In this document: positions 6,972 through 13,521 of the stretch, one piece after another
Layout: each line of letters begins with the position of its first letter
How positions within the stretch are numbered: the first letter of the stretch is position 1
Assembly: GCA_041677345.1 (NCBI GenBank)
Contig: JBAYQE010000072.1
Location: 1 to 13,521, forward strand
Source: JALOAT01 sp041677345
Lineage (GTDB): Bacteria > Pseudomonadota > Gammaproteobacteria > Thiohalomonadales > Thiohalomonadaceae
DNA length: 13,521 nt
Direction of reading: 5' to 3'
The notes under the pieces: generated by a model
What the model saw: only the letters and a program-made list of their open reading frames with translations
What the model was told of the DNA's origin: nothing
Databases searched by the model: none
Made by a program: the position numbers and the translations under genes

Positions 6972-7652
6972 ATGGAAAAAAAGATCATTCTGGGTGTGCT
7001 TGGCGTGGTTGCGCTCGCCATCGTGGTGGGCGTGATCGCACCGGCCTTGTTGGTCGAGCCGGAGAGGCCCCGGGATCTCCCCTGGCAGATCGAGAAGACC
7101 CCGGAGGGTCGCACGCAGGTGTTCGGTATCACCCTGGGTGAGACCTCCCTCGCCGAAGCCGAGCGTCTGCTTGGCACACCGGGCGAGGTGACCCTGTTCA
7201 ACGCACCGGGCGCGGCGCGGGTGGTGGAAGCCTATTTCGATCCAGTGAATCTCAGTGGCCTGGACGCCAAGATGGTGCTGGGCGTGGCTGTGCCCACGGA
7301 GATGCTCGAACCCATGTATGACCGGGGCATCCGTGCCAGCCAGCTCGGCAGCGGCACGCAAAAGGTAACGCTCGCGCCTGATGACGTCGAACGGGTACGC
7401 CAAATGGCCGTGGACAGCATTACTTACATGCCGTCCGTCAATCTGTCGCCTGAACAGGTGGAAAAGCGTTTCGGCGTTCCCGCCGAGCGGCGTCGTGAGA
7501 CCGGCGACGAACCGGTGGAGCATTGGCTCTATCCCGAACTCGGCCTCGACGTGGCCATCAGCGAGCGCAAGAAGGAGGTATTGCAGTACGTCCTGCCTGC
7601 CGATTTCGAGCGCCTTACCCGCCCGCTACAGGACGTGCCAGTGGTGCGCTAG
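6972..7652 (+). CDS. Membrane-anchored protein, possibly with two BamE/SmpA-like modules
   Basis: The 226-aa product begins MEKKIILGVLGVVALAIVVG, giving one N-terminal transmembrane anchor (5-28) and a periplasmic remainder. Two segments look alike: FGITLGETSLAEAERLLGTP at 51-70 and VNLSPEQVEKRFGVP at 156-170. The second is followed by EHWLYPELGLDVAISERKKEVLQYV (183-207). A short strand, a helix that ends in LG.P, then W.Y and a beta hairpin is the pattern of BamE/SmpA-like small outer-membrane assembly domains. This is an inference from pattern, with no lipobox Cys seen. ATG 6972 is preceded by GGAGG at 6958-6962, which is good spacing. It lies 1 nt after the four-helix protein gene, implying a shared job. 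Confidence 0.75.
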   Translation: MEKKIILGVLGVVALAIVVGVIAPALLVEPERPRDLPWQIEKTPEGRTQVFGITLGETSLAEAERLLGTPGEVTLFNAPGAARVVEAYFDPVNLSGLDAKMVLGVAVPTEMLEPMYDRGIRASQLGSGTQKVTLAPDDVERVRQMAVDSITYMPSVNLSPEQVEKRFGVPAERRRETGDEPVEHWLYPELGLDVAISERKKEVLQYVLPADFERLTRPLQDVPVVR

Positions 7653-7676
7653 CGCGCCAGCGATTTTTCGTGGGTG

Positions 7677-7734
7677 GGAGCGAGCTTCCGCTCGCGATTT
7701 CCTGCCGCGCTGTTCGCGAGCGGAAGCTCGCTCC
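7677..7734. repeat. REP-type inverted doublet between convergent genes
   Basis: Positions 7677-7697 and 7714-7734 are exact reverse complements over 21 bp, separated by 16 bp. Each arm has its own hairpin (GCGAGC-TTCC-GCTCGC), and the GTGGGAGCGAGCTT start closely resembles the Pseudomonas GTAGGAGCGAGCTTG REP family. Paired inverted REPs of this kind (REPINs/BIMEs) are mobilised by RAYT transposases. The doublet sits between the stop of the plus-strand BamE-like gene and the stop of ccoS on the minus strand, where it can act as a two-way transcription barrier. No RAYT gene is in the window. Confidence 0.8.
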
Positions 7735-7758
7735 GGTGAAATCAGCCCACGTCGCCGC

Positions 7759-7959
7759 TCAATCCTCGTCCGCGTCGGGCCAGTTGGGATCGGCCTTCTT
7801 CTTGCGCGGCCCGTTGGGCTCATCCTCGTCCATGAGAATACGGTTGGCCTCGCCTTCGAAATCCTCGTACTGGCCCTTCTTGACGGCCCACACCAGGATC
7901 ATGACCAACACCAGACCGAGCACGATCATGGCCGGGATGAGCGTGTAGATCACTTCCAT
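7759..7959 (-). CDS. ccoS: cbb3 oxidase maturation protein CcoS
   Basis: This 66-aa protein has one N-terminal transmembrane helix (about 4-25, MEVIYTLIPAMIVLGLVLVM) followed by WAVKKGQYEDFEGEANRILM, the well-conserved CcoS signature, and an acidic, Lys-rich tail. CcoS is needed for cofactor insertion into the cbb3-type cytochrome c oxidase. The TAA of ccoI and the ATG of ccoS share one A (TAATG), so the two are coupled; GGAGGTGA stands 5 nt before the start. It is the last gene of the ccoGHIS unit. The REP doublet lies immediately downstream. Confidence 0.95.
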   Translation of the reverse strand: MEVIYTLIPAMIVLGLVLVMILVWAVKKGQYEDFEGEANRILMDEDEPNGPRKKKADPNWPDADED

Positions 7960-10484
7960 TATTTCACCTCCACCGGTGTAACGGCAGGCATCGGCGCCGT
8001 GGTCTCGCGCCGCTGCCTGAACAAGGTGCGGATGCGCGCGGCGTTGCCGATGACGAACAGTGAACTGAACGGCATGGCGATGGCCGCGAACAGCGGCGTG
8101 ATGAAGGCCGCCATGGCCAGCGGGACCGTGATGGCGTTATAGGCCAGCGATACGGTGATGTTCTGTTTGATGGTGCGCAGTGTGCGCTGGGACAGCGCGA
8201 TGGCCAGGCGCACGGTATCCAGTTCGTTGGATACCAGGATGATGTCGGCACTCTCCACCGAGACATCCGTGCCTGTACCGATGGCAATACCGACGTTGGC
8301 GCGCGTAAGCGCCGGGGCGTCGTTGATACCATCACCCACCATGGCCACGTAATCGCCCCCCTGTTGCAGGCCGGCGATGACACGGTCCTTGTCCTCCGGC
8401 AGTACCTCGGCGATGACCTCCATGCCCCCCAGCCGATCGGCCACGGCTTCCGCGACCCGGCGGCGATCGCCCGAGAGCAGCGTCATGCGGATGCCGGCGG
8501 CGCGCAGGTTTTTCACCAGCGCCGGGGCGTCGGCGCGCAGCACGTCGGTGATACCGAACACCCCGCGGCAGCCACCCTCCACGGCCACGTAGATGGTGGT
8601 CGTACCCTGCGATTGCCATCCCTGAACCACGTCCCGAAAGGCGTGGGCATCGGTGATGCCGTTCTGTGCCAGCCAACTCTCGGTGCCGATGACGATGCGC
8701 TCGCCGGCAACGCGGGCCCGCACGCCGAGTCCGGGCATGTTCTCGAAATCACTGACCTCGGGCAGGGCAAGGCCCCGTTCCTTGGCTGCGGCGAGCACGG
8801 CCTTGCCGATGACGTGCTCGGAGAAGCGTTCGACGGCGGCGGCCGCCGCCAGCAGGCGATCAACATCCTGGTCCGGCGCAACGGCCGTTTCGGTCAGCTG
8901 CATCCGCCCTTCGGTGAGGGTGCCAGTCTTGTCGAACACCACGTGCGTGACCTTGGAGAGGGTCTCCAGCACGGCGCCGTTCTTCACCAGGATGCCATGG
9001 CGCGCACCGAGTCCGGAGGCCACGGCGATGGCCATGGGTGTTGCCAGGCCGAAGGCGCACGGGCAGGTGATGATGAGCACGGAGGTAGCGGCCATGAGCG
9101 CCACTTCGAAATCGGTATTTACCCAGTACAGGAAGGTGACGGAGGCCAGCGCGAGGGTGACGAACACGAACCACGGCACGATGCGATCGGCCGTGCACTG
9201 AATAGGCGCCTTGGAGGCCTGCGCCTCCTCCACCAATCGAATGATACGCCCGAGCGCGGTGTCACGTAGCGTGGCCTCCACGCGCACCGTGAGGGCGCCA
9301 CTCTGGTTCAAGGTCCCGGCAGATACCTTGTCGCCGGCCACCTTGGTGACCGGTACCGACTCACCCGTGAGCATGGCTTCATTGACGGCGCCGCGACCCT
9401 CCACGACCAGCCCGTCCACGGCGATCTTGTCACCCGGCCGCACCAGCACCAGTTCGCCTGCCTTTACGGCGCGAATGGGCACCGTCTCTTCCCTGCCTTC
9501 GCGCAGCACCGTGGCACCCTTGGGTTGCAGATCGAGCAGGCGCTGGGTGGAGGCGACGGCGTGGCGCTTGGACAGCCCTTCAAGGTAACGGCCGATGAGG
9601 ATGATGAACAGGAAGTTCACCACCGTATCGAAGTAGACCTCGCCCGTGGTACTACCCGTGAGCGTGATATAGCTGGAATACAGGAAGGTGACCGTGGCAC
9701 CCAGGGCGATGGGCAGGTCCATGGTGGGATGGCGGTTACGCAAGCCCGTCCAGGCGCCCTTGAGAAAGGGCCAGCCGGAATAGAGCAGCGTGGGTAGCGC
9801 CAGTACCAGACCGACCCACTGGAACAGGCTGCGGAACTCGTCCTGCGAGGCACCGGAGTAAAGGGCGATGGACGTCCACATGAGGTTGGACGCGGTAAAG
9901 GCTGCGAACGCCATGCGGAAAAGCAGGTCGCGATCCTGCTTCTTGAGGCGCCCCTCGGCCGCCTCCGGGTCATAGGGCACCGCAGTGTAGCCGATGTCGG
10001 CCAGGCGTCGAATGATGGCCGAGAGTTTCAGGCGATCGTTGTCCCAGCGCACCTGCACACGCTTGCCGCTGAGATTCACGTGGGCTGCGAGCACCCCGTC
10101 CATGCCGCCGAGCGTGCGTTCGATGAGCCAGACACAGGCCGCGCAGTGGATGCCCTCCACCAAAAGGTGGATAGCGCGTTCGTTGCCGGAGCGGGTTACG
10201 AATTCCTCCTGGACCTCATCGACATCGAACAGCGCGACGTCCTTGGGCGGGGGCGGCGGCGGTGCCAGCAGCGTGCCCTCAGGTGTGCGTTGGTAGAAGC
10301 CCTCGAGCCCGGAGTCGTAGATGAACTTGCAGACGGACTGGCAGCCGATACAGCAGAACTGTCGGCGCGTACCCTCAATGCTTTCCTCAAACGCCTCTCC
10401 TTCCGGAAGGGGCAGGCCGCAGTGGAAGCAGCCTTGCGGCGTTGGCGCCGTCGGGTTGAGGTCAGTTCGGGTCGACGAAGACAT
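7959..10484 (-). CDS. ccoI: Copper-translocating P1B-type ATPase CcoI/FixI
   Basis: This 841-aa inner-membrane ATPase exports copper needed to build the Cu-B centre of cbb3 oxidase. In order: a Cys-rich N-terminal metal-binding region (C19xxC22, CCIGC at 44-48, C52); a heavy-metal-associated domain with GIHCAAC at 111-117; eight helices; the actuator TGES at 373-376; the transport motif CPC at 474-476; the phosphorylation site DKTGT at 518-522; and MVGDGINDAP at 715-724. A Pro-run (PPPPPP, 75-80) links the two metal-binding parts. The nucleotide-domain SEHP motif reads SEHV at 555-558, keeping the ATP-contacting His but replacing Pro with Val. The ATG at 10484 lies within the end of ccoH, overlapping by 23 nt, with no strong ribosome binding site, so it is translated by coupling. 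Confidence 0.97.
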   Translation of the reverse strand: MSSSTRTDLNPTAPTPQGCFHCGLPLPEGEAFEESIEGTRRQFCCIGCQSVCKFIYDSGLEGFYQRTPEGTLLAPPPPPPKDVALFDVDEVQEEFVTRSGNERAIHLLVEGIHCAACVWLIERTLGGMDGVLAAHVNLSGKRVQVRWDNDRLKLSAIIRRLADIGYTAVPYDPEAAEGRLKKQDRDLLFRMAFAAFTASNLMWTSIALYSGASQDEFRSLFQWVGLVLALPTLLYSGWPFLKGAWTGLRNRHPTMDLPIALGATVTFLYSSYITLTGSTTGEVYFDTVVNFLFIILIGRYLEGLSKRHAVASTQRLLDLQPKGATVLREGREETVPIRAVKAGELVLVRPGDKIAVDGLVVEGRGAVNEAMLTGESVPVTKVAGDKVSAGTLNQSGALTVRVEATLRDTALGRIIRLVEEAQASKAPIQCTADRIVPWFVFVTLALASVTFLYWVNTDFEVALMAATSVLIITCPCAFGLATPMAIAVASGLGARHGILVKNGAVLETLSKVTHVVFDKTGTLTEGRMQLTETAVAPDQDVDRLLAAAAAVERFSEHVIGKAVLAAAKERGLALPEVSDFENMPGLGVRARVAGERIVIGTESWLAQNGITDAHAFRDVVQGWQSQGTTTIYVAVEGGCRGVFGITDVLRADAPALVKNLRAAGIRMTLLSGDRRRVAEAVADRLGGMEVIAEVLPEDKDRVIAGLQQGGDYVAMVGDGINDAPALTRANVGIAIGTGTDVSVESADIILVSNELDTVRLAIALSQRTLRTIKQNITVSLAYNAITVPLAMAAFITPLFAAIAMPFSSLFVIGNAARIRTLFRQRRETTAPMPAVTPVEVK

Positions 10485-10998
10485 TACGGGCGATTTGGTA
10501 ACTATGCTCCGCCTGTTTGACCGCTACGACGAGGTCCCACTTGCCCTTCAAAGGAAATTCCAGATCACCGACATATTGCCCGGGCGCGACCTCTGCGAGG
10601 GGCATGGTGAAATCCGCATCGGCATCCGAGGGACGGAACGCGTGCACGGTGACCGTGGCACCTCCGAGCGGGAGGCCCACCTTGTCGGCCACGTGCAGAC
10701 GGAAGCCCGCCGGGCGCTGCCACACGATGTGCTCGGGTGCCTGCAGGGCGAGATCCCACCCCAGGGCACTGCGAGTCGCCGCACGCTGCTGAACGGTCCG
10801 CTCGTAGCTGCGGCCCTTTTCGTAGTAGTCCTCGGAAACCAGGCCGGGATTGGTGATAAAGGCCAGGGAGATCATGAAAATGTTGACCCCCAGGACCACG
10901 GCGACGAGGGCGAGCCACCCGAGCACCCACGGATTGCGCAGTGCGCGCTTGCTGGACTGAGAAACCCCGTGGTGAAAACTGTCGATGCTTTCGCTCAT
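10462..10998 (-). CDS. ccoH: cbb3 oxidase assembly protein CcoH/FixH
   Basis: The 178-aa product has a short cytoplasmic segment, one transmembrane helix at about 24-47 and a periplasmic domain. The FixH signature VSEDYYEKG is at 54-62. The later domain (HLLVADK-like strand, AEVAPGQYVGDLEFPLKGKWDLVVAV) is the usual beta-rich FixH fold. CcoH associates with CcoN/CcoP and is needed for stable cbb3 oxidase. It starts 36 nt after ccoG and overlaps ccoI by 23 nt. The nearest Shine-Dalgarno-like GAGG lies about 13 nt upstream of the start, so initiation may depend on translation of ccoG. Confidence 0.94.
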   Translation of the reverse strand: MSESIDSFHHGVSQSSKRALRNPWVLGWLALVAVVLGVNIFMISLAFITNPGLVSEDYYEKGRSYERTVQQRAATRSALGWDLALQAPEHIVWQRPAGFRLHVADKVGLPLGGATVTVHAFRPSDADADFTMPLAEVAPGQYVGDLEFPLKGKWDLVVAVKQAEHSYQIARNVFVDPN

Positions 10999-11034
10999 GT
11001 TGACTCTGACCTCGTCTCCGCTGTCACGGAACGG

Positions 11035-12453
11035 TTAGTCCGGTCCGAAAATCACACTTTCCCGCTCGCTCGCCAGGGACGGATCGTCGGTGGCGAGAAT
11101 GCGGAACATGACCGGCGTGGACTCACTCTTCAGTTGCTTTCGGGGTACACGCACGTACACCGTGTGAGGCGTGATGTCACCCGGACGCAACTCGACCTCG
11201 CCGCCTCCGACCAATTCCAACTGGTCCGGGCCTTCCGCCGTCAGATTGACGCGAACTGGCTTATCGGTCTTGTTGAGAATTTTCAGATAATACTTGTTCT
11301 GAATCGAGCCGTCACTCTGTTGGACGAACAGCGGCTGGCGTTCGTGCAGCACCTTCAGCTCGATGCCGGCCAAGTGCGACAGACCGTACAGGATGCCGCC
11401 GGCCGCCAGGGTCAGGATGGTGAAATACACCAGGACGCGCGGGCGCTTGAACAACTTGATGGCCGGCTTGCCCTCGAGCTCGTCCAGGGAGGCATAGCGC
11501 ACCAAGCCAAGGGGCTTGTCGATCTTCTGCATCACGCTGTCGCAGGCATCGATACACAGCCCGCAGGTGATGCAACCCTCCTGCTGCCCGTCGCGGATAT
11601 CAATGCCCGTGGGACACACCGCCAGGCACTGGCCGCAATCGATGCAGTCGCCCTTCTCGGGATCGTGCGCACCCTTCTTCATCTTGCCGCGCGGCTCACC
11701 GCGCCGGCGATCGTAGGAAGGCAGGATGGTCTCGCTGTCATACATCACGCCCTGGATACGGGCATACGGGCAGAGCCAGAAGCAGACCTGTTCACGCATG
11801 AAGCCGGCGAGGCCGTAGGTGCCCGCGGTGAACAGTGCCAGCACGGCCCAGGCCACGGTCGGCGCCGACAGGGTCAGGTAGCCCCGCCAGAGCTCATAGG
11901 CATCGGTAAACCATGCCGCGAACGAAACGCCGGTAAGCATGGCGATGGCGAGCCAGGCAGCGTGCTTCGGTACCTTCACCTTGAGCTTTTCCAGGCTCAT
12001 GGGCGCCTTGTCCAGCTTGCGCCGCTGGGCCGGGTTACCTTCGAGCTTGTCTTCGATCCAGGTGTACACGTCGGTCCAGATGGTCTGGAAGCAGAAGTAA
12101 CCGCAGAAGACACGGCCCGCTATGGAGGTCACCACCGCGAGCAGGATCGCGAAGAACAGCAGCGTCAGGGACAACATCCAGATGTCCTGAGGCATGATGG
12201 TGATGTCAAAGATATGGAATTGGCGGTTGGGGATGTCGAGCAGTACCGCCTGCCTGTCGCCCCAACGGAGGTAGGGGCCGAAGAAAAAGATCAGCCAGAG
12301 CGAGCCCGTAAGCCATTTGATGGTGCGGAACGTGCCAGGCATGCGCTTGGCATGGATGGTCTCGCCACCGGTGTTTACGTGCCAAACGCTTTGCTCGGCG
12401 TACAACTCGTCTACATGGCCTTGACGGGTCGTGTTGTCGGTTTCAGTAGTCAC
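11035..12453 (-). CDS. ccoG: cbb3 oxidase accessory protein CcoG (RdxA/FixG)
   Basis: CcoG is a membrane polyferredoxin implicated in reducing copper for cbb3 oxidase assembly. The 472-aa protein has transmembrane segments near 46-62, 92-112, 166-182, 197-217 and 339-358. Conserved Cys pairs CGYFC (117-121) and CFWLCP (224-229) and the two 4Fe-4S clusters C270xxC273xxC276xxxC280P and C294xxC297xxC300xxxC304 are all present. An immunoglobulin-like C-terminal domain follows (about 365-472), as in the family. The start codon is GTG, supported by GGGAGGGAG 2 nt upstream. It leads the ccoGHIS unit, downstream of the terminator that ends the structural genes. Confidence 0.96.
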   Translation of the reverse strand: MTTETDNTTRQGHVDELYAEQSVWHVNTGGETIHAKRMPGTFRTIKWLTGSLWLIFFFGPYLRWGDRQAVLLDIPNRQFHIFDITIMPQDIWMLSLTLLFFAILLAVVTSIAGRVFCGYFCFQTIWTDVYTWIEDKLEGNPAQRRKLDKAPMSLEKLKVKVPKHAAWLAIAMLTGVSFAAWFTDAYELWRGYLTLSAPTVAWAVLALFTAGTYGLAGFMREQVCFWLCPYARIQGVMYDSETILPSYDRRRGEPRGKMKKGAHDPEKGDCIDCGQCLAVCPTGIDIRDGQQEGCITCGLCIDACDSVMQKIDKPLGLVRYASLDELEGKPAIKLFKRPRVLVYFTILTLAAGGILYGLSHLAGIELKVLHERQPLFVQQSDGSIQNKYYLKILNKTDKPVRVNLTAEGPDQLELVGGGEVELRPGDITPHTVYVRVPRKQLKSESTPVMFRILATDDPSLASERESVIFGPD

Positions 12454-12634
12454 AACTCCCTCCCAAACGCCTGCTGTATGCGCGAGGACATCCTCGGTAT
12501 CGCTCCGAAGGGCCCAGGTTGTAAGCAGTTTACGTAGTTTCTGGTTATCTATCCGGCGTGGCGCCGCATATTAGCACGGCCTGATAGACACCCTCTATAC
12601 GAATTCGCAATCCCCCGCTGTGGTGTATGCCTCG
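12454..12634 (-). promoter_or_regulatory. Intergenic region that must hold the ccoG promoter
   Basis: This stretch lies between the terminator and the ccoG start. On the minus strand a weak pair, TTGCGA (12603-12608) and TATCAG (12579-12584) with an 18-nt spacer, is the best sigma-70 match I can read. I do not see a TTGAT-N4-ATCAA FNR/ANR site, although such control is usual for cbb3 genes. A 6-bp inverted repeat, CGAGGA (12483-12488) and TCCTCG (12491-12496), lies in the leader about 30 bp before the start. Confidence 0.4.
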
Positions 12635-12663
12635 AAAAAAAGAGGGGGCATCGCTGCCCCCTC
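12635..12663 (-). terminator. Rho-independent terminator of the ccoP-small subunit transcript
   Basis: On the minus strand GAGGGGGCA and TGCCCCCTC form a perfect 9-bp GC-rich stem around a GCGA loop, followed at once by seven T residues. It lies 34 bp after the stop of the 33-aa gene and separates that transcript from ccoG. This is a textbook intrinsic terminator. Confidence 0.93.
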
Positions 12664-12697
12664 CGATTCTGCTCCCTAGCGGGACATACGCTCCTGC

Positions 12698-12799
12698 TTA
12701 CTTCTTGTTCATCAGGTTGCGAACCTTGATGGCAAGAAAAACCATCATGACGACCATGAAGGCAACAGACAGGTAAGCACTCAGTTCTACCCAATCCAT
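12698..12799 (-). CDS. 33-aa single-helix protein, candidate cbb3 small subunit (CcoQ/CcoM-like)
   Basis: ATG at 12799 to TAA at 12698 encodes 33 residues. The N-terminus is MDWVELSAYLSVAF (acidic, short), then one hydrophobic helix at about residues 8-24 rich in Val and Met, then a basic tail ending KVRNLMNKK. The charge pattern places the C-terminus in the cytoplasm. AGAGGGG stands about 9 nt before the ATG. The gene lies 82 bp after ccoP on the same strand and is followed by an intrinsic terminator, so it is the last gene of the structural-subunit operon. Small single-helix subunits of cbb3 oxidases (CcoQ, or CcoM in Pseudomonas stutzeri) have this size, topology and basic end. CcoQ normally lies between ccoO and ccoP, and that interval is outside the window, so it cannot be said whether this is a displaced CcoQ, a CcoM-type subunit or something else. 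Confidence 0.78.
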   Translation of the reverse strand: MDWVELSAYLSVAFMVVMMVFLAIKVRNLMNKK

Positions 12800-12823
12800 T
12801 TCTTACACCCCTCTTCGTTTGCA

Positions 12824-12854
12824 GGGTACCGCATGGCCATGGCCATGCGGTCCC
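12824..12854 (-). other. Perfect 24-bp palindrome between ccoP and the 33-aa gene
   Basis: Positions 12828-12851 are a perfect palindrome with arms ACCGCATGGCCA and TGGCCATGCGGT. GGG (12824-12826) and CCC (12852-12854) extend the stem past one unpaired T at 12827. In the transcript it can form a long hairpin. No T-run follows, so it is not an intrinsic terminator; an intercistronic mRNA stabiliser or processing site that sets the ccoP to small-subunit ratio is likely. Confidence 0.7.
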
Positions 12855-12881
12855 GGTGACACTGAAGGTTCTGTGAGCCTG

Positions 12882-13521
12882 TTACTGGCCACCACCCAGC
12901 TGGTGCACGTACACAGCCAGTTTCTTGATGTCGGTCTCAGACAGCTTGGTGTTGCCGAAGGTGGGCATCACGGCATTGCGCGACTCCGGGTCGGACGGGT
13001 CGTTCACACCATGGGTGATGGTGTACTTGATGCCTTCGACCGTGCCGCTGAAGCGCCAGATACCGTCGGTCAGGTTGGCCCCGCCCAGGGCCTGCATGCC
13101 CTTGCCGTCCATGCCATGACAGGCGAAGCAGCCCTTCTCCATGAACAGCGGGGTGGAGGTGGGCTGGCCCTGCGCGATGGCGTTGGCGAGTTGGTCGATC
13201 TCGGCTTCGGACAGCTCCACGCCAGCCTTGGCGGGCATCATGCCCATACGGCCGTTGGCGATGGAGGCCTGGATGGTGTTGATGTCGCCGCCATACAGCC
13301 AGTCGTCGTCAGCCAGCACGGGGTAGTTCGGGCCACCCTGACCGCCACCGCCATGGCAGGCGGCGCAGTTGTCACCGAACAGCACCTTGGCGGACTTCAC
13401 GGTGTAGTCGCGCAGTTCCTGATCACCCAGGATACCGGCGGCGTCGGCCGTCACCAGGCGCTCCTCGTACTTGGCACGCACGGCCTCGATGGCCTTGAGG
13501 TCCTGCTTGTACTCGCCGACC
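12882..13521 (-). CDS. ccoP: cbb3 cytochrome c oxidase diheme subunit CcoP (3' part)
   Basis: The gene is cut by the window end; 212 residues of the C-terminal part are visible. They hold two c-type heme domains: CAACH at visible residues 52-56 with axial-Met candidates in GRMGMMPA, and CFACH at 131-135 with axial Met in VMPTFG. DDDWLYGG between them is a typical CcoP segment. The missing N-terminal part should carry the membrane anchor. CcoP passes electrons from soluble cytochrome c to CcoO and the CcoN catalytic subunit on the periplasmic side. The open frame continues unbroken to the edge; a GTG at 13481 is internal and not the start. ccoN and ccoO are expected just beyond the right edge. 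Confidence 0.95.
   Translation of the reverse strand, partial: VGEYKQDLKAIEAVRAKYEERLVTADAAGILGDQELRDYTVKSAKVLFGDNCAACHGGGGQGGPNYPVLADDDWLYGGDINTIQASIANGRMGMMPAKAGVELSEAEIDQLANAIAQGQPTSTPLFMEKGCFACHGMDGKGMQALGGANLTDGIWRFSGTVEGIKYTITHGVNDPSDPESRNAVMPTFGNTKLSETDIKKLAVYVHQLGGGQ

Noticed and set aside
8364..9269. A 301-codon plus-strand frame opposite ccoI
   Set aside because: Antisense to the conserved P-type ATPase; low-complexity Gly/His/Asp-rich translation with no motif.
10321..12537. A 738-codon open frame on the plus strand opposite ccoI, ccoH and ccoG
   Set aside because: It runs antisense across three recognisable genes, has no family features and is explained by codon bias of the opposite strand.
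12549..12794. An 81-codon minus-strand frame overlapping the 33-aa gene
   Set aside because: It runs through the intrinsic terminator, has no ribosome binding site or domain, and lies in a different frame from the better-supported 33-aa gene.

Overview
The window is ordinary chromosomal DNA from a GC-rich gammaproteobacterium. BipA, DTD, proline iminopeptidase and CcoGHIS all have a gammaproteobacterial look. A purple-sulfur or sulfur-oxidiser relative (Ectothiorhodospiraceae/Chromatiales type) would fit, but that is a guess from protein style, not something the sequence proves. Genes are tightly packed and no stretch over about 250 bp lacks a gene. I see no tRNA, rRNA, CRISPR array, transposase or phage gene.

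Left part (1-2800): a short leader with a hairpin and a possible leftward promoter; two small uncharacterised plus-strand genes (a 132-aa protein that may be a degenerate receiver-like domain, and a 107-aa protein with a good ribosome binding site); a minus-strand nucleotide pyrophosphatase/phosphodiesterase-family enzyme of the alkaline phosphatase superfamily; and a divergent exported Sel1-repeat protein.

Middle part (2800-7750): the translational GTPase BipA/TypA (GTG start); a 137-bp MITE-like repeat with 27-bp inverted ends; a translationally coupled pair, proline iminopeptidase and D-aminoacyl-tRNA deacylase (GTGA overlap), ended by a strong hairpin; then a two-gene unit of unknown function, a four-helix membrane protein followed 1 nt later by an anchored protein that may carry two BamE/SmpA-like modules. 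A REP-type inverted doublet separates these from the convergent right-hand block.

Right part (7759-13521, all minus strand): the maturation block of the cbb3-type cytochrome c oxidase. Read in the direction of transcription it runs: 3' end of ccoP (two c-type hemes, cut by the window edge), a perfect 24-bp palindrome, an unlisted 33-aa single-helix protein that is a good candidate for a small cbb3 subunit (CcoQ/CcoM-like), a textbook rho-independent terminator, then ccoG-ccoH-ccoI-ccoS. The structural subunits and the assembly genes are thus two transcription units placed in tandem. CcoI (copper P1B-ATPase), CcoG (polyferredoxin, copper reduction), CcoH and CcoS together load copper and stabilise the high-affinity terminal oxidase used at low oxygen.

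No wholly new multi-gene system is evident. The items most worth a second look are the 33-aa gene after ccoP, the MITE-like element next to pip, the uncharacterised membrane/BamE-like pair, and the Pro-to-Val change in the SEHP motif of CcoI.
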